Positions 5,861 to 6,828 of a stretch of DNA of 6,828 bases are shown one piece after another. Position 1 is the stretch's first letter. Every line of letters starts with the position of its first letter. The stretch is taken from the NCBI GenBank assembly GCA_021741285.1, contig JAIOYD010000084.1, positions 1-6,828 on the forward strand, given 5' to 3'. Source of the stretch: Rickettsiaceae bacterium. GTDB lineage: Bacteria; Pseudomonadota; Alphaproteobacteria; Rickettsiales; Rickettsiaceae. Under the pieces are notes generated by a model. It saw only the letters and a program-made list of their open reading frames with translations. It searched no databases and was not told the origin of the DNA. A program made the translations under genes and the position numbers.

Positions 5861-6682
5861 ATGACAGACAGAGAAGCAGAAGTAAGCACACCAGATATTG
5901 ACAAGAAAACTATTGCAGCGACTGTAGACAAAACAAAAACAGTTCAAGAGGTAGAATTAAGGGAATCTCTACAATTGCTACAAAAGACAATTAAGGATTG
6001 GCATCATGAGGTAGATTTTACTTCTAATGCTTTTGTTGGCCATGCCAACCAAACTCAGTCATCTCTAGCTTCTACTAACACATCTATGCAAGAGACGCTT
6101 AAGACAATAGCTGGTCTATTGTCAGCTTTTTCTGAATCGTCAACAAAGATTCAAGATCAAACAATTACCTTAGCTCTTTTGCCCCAAAAAGTCCATAAGG
6201 CATTAGAGGACTTAGTACCTAATATTGGGAGAGAAGTAGAAAAAATACATAGCCAGCGCCTAGAAATAATTACCACTCATATAGCGAAAATTGAACAAGC
6301 TCTTAAAGATAGCATCATGCAAAATCAAAAAGCGATAGAAGAAACTGCCATACTATCTATAAGGCAAATGCAGGAAGCTCAATTAAACACCCTAGAATCT
6401 CAGAGGAAACAGGTAGCTGAATTTATAAAATCAGTCAAAGAAGAAGTAGAAGCAGTTACGTCGAATCATGGCAGTAAGTTTTTAAGGAATTTAGTGATTA
6501 CTTTAATACTAGCAACAATTGCTGGTGGCATCACAAGTTGGTGCGTTGGCAAATATTTTCCTGCATTCATTCAAATTAACAAAGCAGGTGATGTTACGGT
6601 GCAGCATAGTGCTGTAAAGATATGGGAAGCTGATAATCCTAAAATCAACGATTCAAACAAAAAAACAAAGGTAGTAAAATGA
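5861..6682 (+). CDS. Helical, single-pass membrane protein next to TraD (putative transfer accessory)
   Basis: This protein of 273 residues has no family I can name. The N-terminal 200 residues are predicted by eye to be mostly helical and coiled-coil prone, rich in Gln, Glu, Lys, Ser and Thr with hydrophobic residues at heptad-like spacing (for example HIAKIEQALKD and LESQRKQVAEFIKSVKEEVE). One clear membrane segment follows (about 209-227, RNLVITLILATIAGG), then WCVGKYFPAF and a short, basic tail. The ATG is preceded by gagga at 5846-5850 (ten-base spacing) and lies 61 bases after traD, so it probably belongs to the same operon. Helical proteins with a C-terminal membrane anchor occur among mobilisation accessories such as IncQ MobB, so a role in relaxosome-TraD contact is plausible. 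That is inference from context. Its stop overlaps a possible downstream ATG (ATGA). Confidence 0.75.
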   Translation: MTDREAEVSTPDIDKKTIAATVDKTKTVQEVELRESLQLLQKTIKDWHHEVDFTSNAFVGHANQTQSSLASTNTSMQETLKTIAGLLSAFSESSTKIQDQTITLALLPQKVHKALEDLVPNIGREVEKIHSQRLEIITTHIAKIEQALKDSIMQNQKAIEETAILSIRQMQEAQLNTLESQRKQVAEFIKSVKEEVEAVTSNHGSKFLRNLVITLILATIAGGITSWCVGKYFPAFIQINKAGDVTVQHSAVKIWEADNPKINDSNKKTKVVK

Positions 6683-6756
6683 TAACTAAGGCATTAAATC
6701 AAAATAGAAATTTTAAAAATCTTTCTACAACAATGAATTTAAGAGAGTGGAGCTAA
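6679..6756 (+). CDS. Possible 25-residue ORF overlapping the preceding stop
   Basis: The sequence ATGA at 6679-6682 joins the stop of the helical membrane protein to a new ATG, a common sign of translational coupling. The frame then runs only 25 codons (begins MITKALNQNRNF) to a TAA at 6754-6756. There is no recognisable motif. It may be a coupling leader, a decayed gene start, or chance. Confidence 0.2.
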   Translation: MITKALNQNRNFKNLSTTMNLREWS

Positions 6757-6828
6757 TTCTTGTTAAGAATAGGAAAGTTTTTATAAAGACCAGACACTTT
6801 AATTTTGCAGAAAATAGTTTGGTTGGGG
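6747..6828 (+). CDS. Possible start of a further gene, truncated by the window edge
   Basis: A frame opens with GTG at 6747 and stays open to the right edge, giving VELILVKNRKVFIKTRHF and about nine more residues. The frame is open back to 6717, but the GTG is the only common start codon I favour, and no good ribosome-binding site precedes it. In RAGE-type elements a relaxase or further tra gene would be expected near here, but these 27 residues show no diagnostic motif. The next bases are needed to judge it. Confidence 0.3.
   Translation, partial: MELILVKNRKVFIKTRHFNFAENSLVG

Noticed and set aside
6756..6774. Hairpin ATTCTT-GTT-AAGAAT as a terminator after the helical membrane protein gene
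   Set aside because: The stem is only six pairs and almost all A-T, and the T-run begins several bases later, so it is too weak to call.
5803..6826. Repeated 11-mer agtttggttgg at 5803 and 6816
   Set aside because: A single shared 11-mer is expected by chance in a window of this size and base composition.
1..6828. CRISPR array, tRNA, rRNA or attachment site
   Set aside because: No regularly spaced repeats, cloverleaf-like segment or integrase-flanked site was seen on either strand.

Overview
The window is visibly AT-rich. It looks like a piece of an integrated conjugative element of the F-type tra kind found in Rickettsiales (the Rickettsiales amplified genetic element, RAGE, of Rickettsia, Orientia and relatives). 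Three things point there: an F-like TraD coupling protein, a low-complexity TraG tail just upstream, and an insertion-sequence remnant with the sort of transposase C-terminus I associate with intracellular Rickettsiales and Bacteroidetes symbionts. The taxonomic call is inference, because no rRNA or housekeeping gene is present.

Layout. Positions 1 to about 135 hold the right end of an IS5-like element, which has cut a TraG-like gene. Only the hydrophilic C-terminal part of TraG survives (about 134-1138), in frame right up to the junction. A gene on the opposite strand (1139-1747) converges on it with no gap. It encodes a small protein with three membrane segments, in the slot where F-type systems often carry an entry-exclusion gene (traS/eex), and it has a plausible promoter of its own at 1788-1816. 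A secreted lytic transglycosylase (1746-2336) diverges from it, and the two start codons overlap. Next come a 45-codon small ORF containing a perfect hairpin, and an AT-rich palindromic region that looks like an operator. These precede a two-gene cassette, mobile mystery proteins A (Xre-type DNA-binding) and B (Fic domain). A 38-codon small ORF then leads directly into traD (3781-5799). Last is a gene for a long helical protein with one membrane segment (5861-6682), and the probable beginning of another gene that runs off the right edge.

How the parts fit. TraD would be the ATPase that feeds DNA to the type IV secretion channel. The transglycosylase would open peptidoglycan for channel assembly. 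The helical membrane protein beside TraD is a candidate accessory of the relaxosome or coupling step. The mobile mystery pair resembles a toxin-antitoxin-like cargo module that could stabilise the element. TraG has lost its N-terminal part, so this copy is probably not capable of self-transfer, although traD and its neighbours are intact.

The most unusual points are the IS-cut TraG, the reverse-strand membrane gene in the exclusion slot, the altered Fic motif (GNS where GNG is expected), and several small ORFs with good ribosome-binding sites.
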